The notes beneath the pieces are model-generated. The model worked only from the letters and a program-made list of their open reading frames with translations. It had not been told where the DNA came from and ran no database searches. A stretch of 64,000 bases of DNA, taken from NCBI GenBank assembly GCA_039962225.1, contig JAMPKV010000018.1:47644-111643 (forward strand), in the 5' to 3' direction. Within the stretch, counting starts at the first letter, position 1; each line of letters opens with the position of its first letter. The stretch comes from Microcoleus sp. AS-A8 (GTDB lineage: Bacteria > Cyanobacteriota > Cyanobacteriia > Cyanobacteriales > Coleofasciculaceae). The position numbers were made by a program, and so were the translations under genes. Shown here piece by piece: positions 63,365 to 64,000 of the stretch.

Positions 63365-64000
63365 TTACACATAGCTGATGTTGAGAGTGGTTGCATCTTG
63401 AACGATACCAACCAGATCGTAACCAGCAGAGGCGCTATAGGAGTAGAGGTAGGTATCTGTAGCACTGGTACCGCCGTAGTTGCCATAACCTAAGTAGTAG
63501 TTGCTAGAGCTGCCATATAGTTGGATTTTGTCGCCTTCGGAGTAGGTGTAGTCTGTCACGATAGCGTAGCTAGAAGCGCCATTGTAGTAAGCGCCGTAGG
63601 CGTCACCGAGAACGTAGGTATCAGCATCAGCGTACCCGTAGTTGTAACCGCCAGTTCTACCATAGAGGTAGTCAACTTCTGTACTACCACCGCCATAGCC
63701 ATTCACGGTGTCATTGCCATAGCCACCGACTACGATGTCATTGCCGTAGCCACCATACATCGCGTCATTGCCCGTACCACCATCGAGGTAGTTACTCGAG
63801 CTATTGCCGTAGATGACGTTGTCGAGGCTGTTGCCGTAGCCAGAGTAGGCTGTTCCCATCACGTAGAGATTTTCTACATTGCTACCTAGGCTGTAGCTGA
63901 CAGAAGAATAGACCCAATCATTCGTGCCTTCTGATGCGTACTCGGAAACCGTGTCATAGGAGCTGTCTACCACATAGGTGTCGTTGCCTGTGCCACCATA
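63365..64000 (-). CDS. RTX-type calcium-binding protein, C-terminal part (5' cut by window edge)
   Basis: The frame is open from the right edge, so the start lies beyond the window. The visible 211 residues contain GGTGNDTYVV, LDGGTGNDAMYGGYGNDIVV and GGYGNDTVNG, the nonapeptide GGxGxDxxx of RTX/hemolysin-type proteins, which form a Ca2+-bound beta roll. A Tyr/Gly/Ser-rich end follows with YTYSEGDKIQLYG (an FxxGDKI-type strand). The C-terminus TTLNISYV could be a type I secretion end. Probably a secreted or S-layer-like protein. The Tyr content is high. Convergent with pbpC. Confidence 0.85.
   Translation of the reverse strand, partial: YGGTGNDTYVVDSSYDTVSEYASEGTNDWVYSSVSYSLGSNVENLYVMGTAYSGYGNSLDNVIYGNSSSNYLDGGTGNDAMYGGYGNDIVVGGYGNDTVNGYGGGSTEVDYLYGRTGGYNYGYADADTYVLGDAYGAYYNGASSYAIVTDYTYSEGDKIQLYGSSSNYYLGYGNYGGTSATDTYLYSYSASAGYDLVGIVQDATTLNISYV

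Noticed and set aside
63108..63374. 88-codon frame after pbpC
   Set aside because: It starts at the pbpC end with TTG, overlaps the RTX gene stop and has no family features; likely spacer.
1..64000. tRNA or rRNA genes
   Set aside because: I looked for T-arm words (GGTTCGA/GGTTCAA with complementary stems) in the spacers and found none that could be folded; GGTTCGAGTC near 36645 is inside the FAD oxidoreductase gene.

Overview
The window reads as a chromosome segment of a cyanobacterium, probably a large-genome filamentous one. The octamer GCGATCGC (HIP1) and its one-base variants recur throughout. Gene content also fits: two DUF928 proteins, a TPR-CHAT protein, a PEP-CTERM/HAF-repeat protein, a Uma2 nuclease, a CcbP-type calcium-binding protein, an HTH-AAA signalling protein, many hybrid histidine kinases, LpxD, and a heptanucleotide tandem repeat of the STRR kind. 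I cannot name the species. I found no tRNA, rRNA or CRISPR array. Coding density is moderate, with many palindromic repeats between genes and, in three cases, inside them.

Layout. 1-6.4 kb: the C-terminus of a membrane Ser/Thr kinase, then a three-gene two-component operon (REC-PAS-kinase, single-domain regulator, REC-kinase-REC). 6.4-14 kb: M1 aminopeptidase with HEAT repeats, a methyltransferase, a YdeP/FdhF-like molybdopterin oxidoreductase, and hisA. 14-25.6 kb: propeller-transglutaminase protein, tandem DUF928 exported proteins, alpha/beta hydrolase, small conserved proteins, lpxD, TPR-CHAT protein, PEP-CTERM protein. 25.8-33 kb: GT39-type membrane glycosyltransferase with TPR tail, DUF2079 membrane protein, 14-copy 7-bp repeat, and a large hybrid kinase. 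33-45.6 kb: methyltransferase, DUF218 lipoprotein, stress/ChaB protein, rubredoxin, FAD oxidoreductase, DUF11 surface protein, LD-carboxypeptidase with an orphan DhaL, SGNH hydrolase, and an EF-G paralogue.

Accessory region, about 45.6-53 kb. It has two units. The first runs from an antitoxin-like gene to a truncated, frameshifted second copy of that gene's 5' end; between these about 90% identical 138-bp direct repeats lie a single-chain GmrSD-type (DUF262/DUF1524) nuclease, a CcbP-like calcium-binding protein and a Uma2 nuclease. The second is a compact cytosine-5 methyltransferase plus type II endonuclease pair, overlapping by 11 bp and bracketed by 70-bp direct repeats (68/70 identical). 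Directly after each 70-bp copy, a 14-bp core between two HIP1-like octamers is present in opposite orientations. I regard this as the best candidate for a mobile or defence-related structure.

53-64 kb: carB; an HTH-AAA protein with a class III cyclase domain that has lost two catalytic residues; two adjacent pseudogenes (a dCACHE-HAMP-PAS sensor and a glutaminase, the latter cut by a dispersed palindromic element); penicillin-binding protein 1C; and the C-terminal part of an RTX-type protein leaving the window.
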